A DNA stretch of 14,499 nucleotides from an uncultured Collinsella sp. (lineage in GTDB: Bacteria; Actinomycetota; Coriobacteriia; Coriobacteriales; Coriobacteriaceae): the NCBI GenBank assembly GCA_959596495.1, contig CAUFXK010000050.1, positions 1 to 14,499 of the forward strand. The letters are read 5' to 3'. Shown here piece by piece: positions 13,040 to 14,499 of the stretch (position 1 is its first letter; each line of letters starts with the position of its first letter). Under the pieces are notes generated by a model that was not told the DNA's origin, did not search any database, and saw nothing but the letters and a program-made list of their open reading frames with translations. A program made the translations under genes and the position numbers.

Positions 13040-14499
13040 ATGGCTACGTTCTTTCCCGGTGAGTCCCACACGTTTTCGGAGTATCTGCTGGTCCCTGGCT
13101 ACTCGTCCTCGCAGTGCATCCCCAACAACGTCTCTCTTAAGACGCCGCTAACCCGCTTTAAGCGCGGTGAGAAGCCGGCAATCACCCTGAACATCCCCAT
13201 GGTTTCCGCCATCATGCAGTCCGTCTCGGGCGTCGACATGGGTGTCGCGCTCGCTACCGAGGGTGGCCTGTCCTTCATTTACGGTTCCCAGAGCGCCGAG
13301 TCCGAGGCCGCTATGGTCAAGGCCGTCAAGGATCACAAGGCTGGCTTCGTTCAGTCCGATTCCACACTGACCCCCGACATGACCATGGAGCAGGTCATCG
13401 AGCTCAAGGAGAAGACCGGTCACTCCACCATGCCGGTCACCGACGACGGCACTCCCAAGGGTAAGCTCCTGGGCATCGTCACCAGCCGTGACTATCGCCC
13501 CAGCCGCGATGACCACCAGACGAAGGTCTCCGAGTTCATGACCCCGCGTGAGCAGCTCATCGTGGGCGACAAGAACATCAGCCTCAAGGTTGCCAACGAC
13601 GTCATCTGGGACAACAAGCTCAACGCCCTGCCCATCGTCGACGACAACGATCACCTGATGGGCATCGTCTTCCGTAAGGACTACGACAGCCACAAGACCA
13701 ACCCCAACGAGCTGCTCGACGGTGATAAGCGCTACATGGTCGGTGCCGGTATCAACACCCGCGACTATGCCGAGCGCGTGCCGCTGCTCATCGAGGCCGG
13801 TGCCGACGTCCTGTGCATTGACTCTTCCGAGGGCTTCAGCGAGTGGCAGAAGCGCACCATCGAGTGGATCCGCGCCAACTACGGCGAGGACGTCAAGGTC
13901 GGTGCCGGTAACGTCGTCGACGCCGAGGGCTTCCGCTTCCTGGCAGACTGCGGTGCCGACTTCATCAAGGTCGGTATCGGCGGCGGTTCCATCTGCATTA
14001 CCCGCGAGACTAAGGGCATCGGCCGTGGCCAGGCCACCGCGCTGATCGACGTCTGCCGCGCTCGCGACGAGTACTACGAGGAGACCGGCGTCTACGTGCC
14101 CGTGTGCTCCGACGGTGGCATCGTCTACGACTACCACATGACTCTCGCCCTTGCCATGGGTGCCGACTTTATGATGCTGGGCCGCTACTTCGCTCGCTTT
14201 GACGAGAGCCCGACCGAGCGCGTCAACGTCAACGGCCAGTACATGAAGGAGTACTGGGGCGAGGGTTCTGCGCGTGCCCGCAACTGGCAGCGCTACGACC
14301 TGGGCGGCGCCGCGAAGCTCAGCTTCGTCGAGGGCGTCGACTCCTACGTTCCCTACGCCGGCTCCCTTAAGGACGGCGTGGGCGGCACGCTCTACAAGGT
14401 CAAGTCCACGATGTGCAACTGCGGTGCCCTCTCGATTCCCGAGCTCCAGGAAAAGGCACGCCTGACCCTGGTGAGCTCGACCTCGATCGTCGAAGGCGG
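13040..14499 (+). CDS. guaB: IMP dehydrogenase (3' end cut by the window)
   Basis: This enzyme oxidises IMP to XMP with NAD+, the committed step of GMP synthesis, in the cytoplasm. The catalytic loop GIGGGSICITRE contains Cys319. The phosphate- and substrate-binding segments VKVGAGNV, VCSDGGIVYDYHM and MMLGRYFA are in place, and two CBS domains (about residues 100-220, with STMPVTDDG and NALPIVDDN) sit between the early barrel strands. AGGAG at 13031-13035, four bases before ATG 13040, fixes the start. The frame is open to base 14499, giving 486 residues; the family is about 480-505 long, so only a short tail is missing. It is divergent from the ModE-like gene, with the candidate promoter in between. 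Confidence 0.9.
   Translation, partial: MATFFPGESHTFSEYLLVPGYSSSQCIPNNVSLKTPLTRFKRGEKPAITLNIPMVSAIMQSVSGVDMGVALATEGGLSFIYGSQSAESEAAMVKAVKDHKAGFVQSDSTLTPDMTMEQVIELKEKTGHSTMPVTDDGTPKGKLLGIVTSRDYRPSRDDHQTKVSEFMTPREQLIVGDKNISLKVANDVIWDNKLNALPIVDDNDHLMGIVFRKDYDSHKTNPNELLDGDKRYMVGAGINTRDYAERVPLLIEAGADVLCIDSSEGFSEWQKRTIEWIRANYGEDVKVGAGNVVDAEGFRFLADCGADFIKVGIGGGSICITRETKGIGRGQATALIDVCRARDEYYEETGVYVPVCSDGGIVYDYHMTLALAMGADFMMLGRYFARFDESPTERVNVNGQYMKEYWGEGSARARNWQRYDLGGAAKLSFVEGVDSYVPYAGSLKDGVGGTLYKVKSTMCNCGALSIPELQEKARLTLVSSTSIVEG

Noticed and set aside
13148..14137. 329-codon open frame antisense to guaB
   Set aside because: Val/Asp/Leu-rich shadow; the plus strand encodes an unmistakable IMP dehydrogenase.
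1..14499. CRISPR arrays, tRNA or rRNA genes, complete insertion sequences
   Set aside because: No regularly spaced repeats, cloverleaf-like sequences or transposase genes were seen on either strand by reading.

Overview
The window looks like a chromosomal stretch from a high-GC gut actinobacterium of the Coriobacteriia, most likely Collinsella or a close relative. This is inferred from codon use, from the sucrose PTS / GH32 / LacI locus next to an IMP dehydrogenase gene, and from the defence-gene content; no marker gene proves it. The left half (about 1-7120) is accessory. Its first 4.3 kb is visibly richer in A+T than the right half, and it holds phage-defence genes, broken genes and inverted repeats. 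The right half (about 7160-14499) is compact, GC-rich core metabolism.

Accessory half. (i) Positions 22-2195 hold what reads as a complete retron. A structured non-coding RNA contains a perfect 21-bp msd-type stem. It is followed by a nucleoside deoxyribosyltransferase-like effector with a C-terminal region and then by a retron reverse transcriptase (NAxxH motif, YSDD catalytic box, ITG version of the VTG motif) whose start overlaps the effector's end. The order RNA - effector - RT matches the Ec86/St85 (type II) retrons. A strong terminator lies 190 bp downstream. (ii) Positions 2576-3274 on the minus strand hold an unrecognised 232-codon gene broken by one in-frame TAA. (iii) Positions 3400-4620 are mostly non-coding. 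They hold two ~120-bp inverted-repeat elements with related ends, a C8G8 palindrome and a small DUF2188 gene. (iv) Positions 4615-6581 hold a RloA/RloB (AbiL-like) pair: a promoter, an intact ATPase and a Toprim-type partner interrupted by a single in-frame TAG. (v) Positions 6582-7122 hold a terminator nested inside an 11-bp inverted repeat, then the 3' remnant of a VTC-domain polyphosphate polymerase gene. That remnant probably marks the edge of the variable region.

Core half. A LacI-family regulator (7178-8191) precedes two LacI-type operators (8279-8318), a sucrose-type PTS EIIBC gene (8375-9775) and a GH32 sucrose-6-phosphate hydrolase gene (9870-11411) that ends at a strong terminator. 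Together they would import sucrose as sucrose-6-phosphate and split it, under repressor control. Next come a divergent Cys/Met-metabolism-type PLP protein (11508-12512), a convergent ModE-like winged-helix regulator that overlaps it by 11 bp (12502-12846, minus), and the IMP dehydrogenase gene (from 13040, cut by the window end).

The best candidate for a little-studied system is the retron, with its own RNA, effector and RT. The neighbouring RloAB pair and the unidentified gene, each disabled by one stop codon, suggest a defence locus in turnover.
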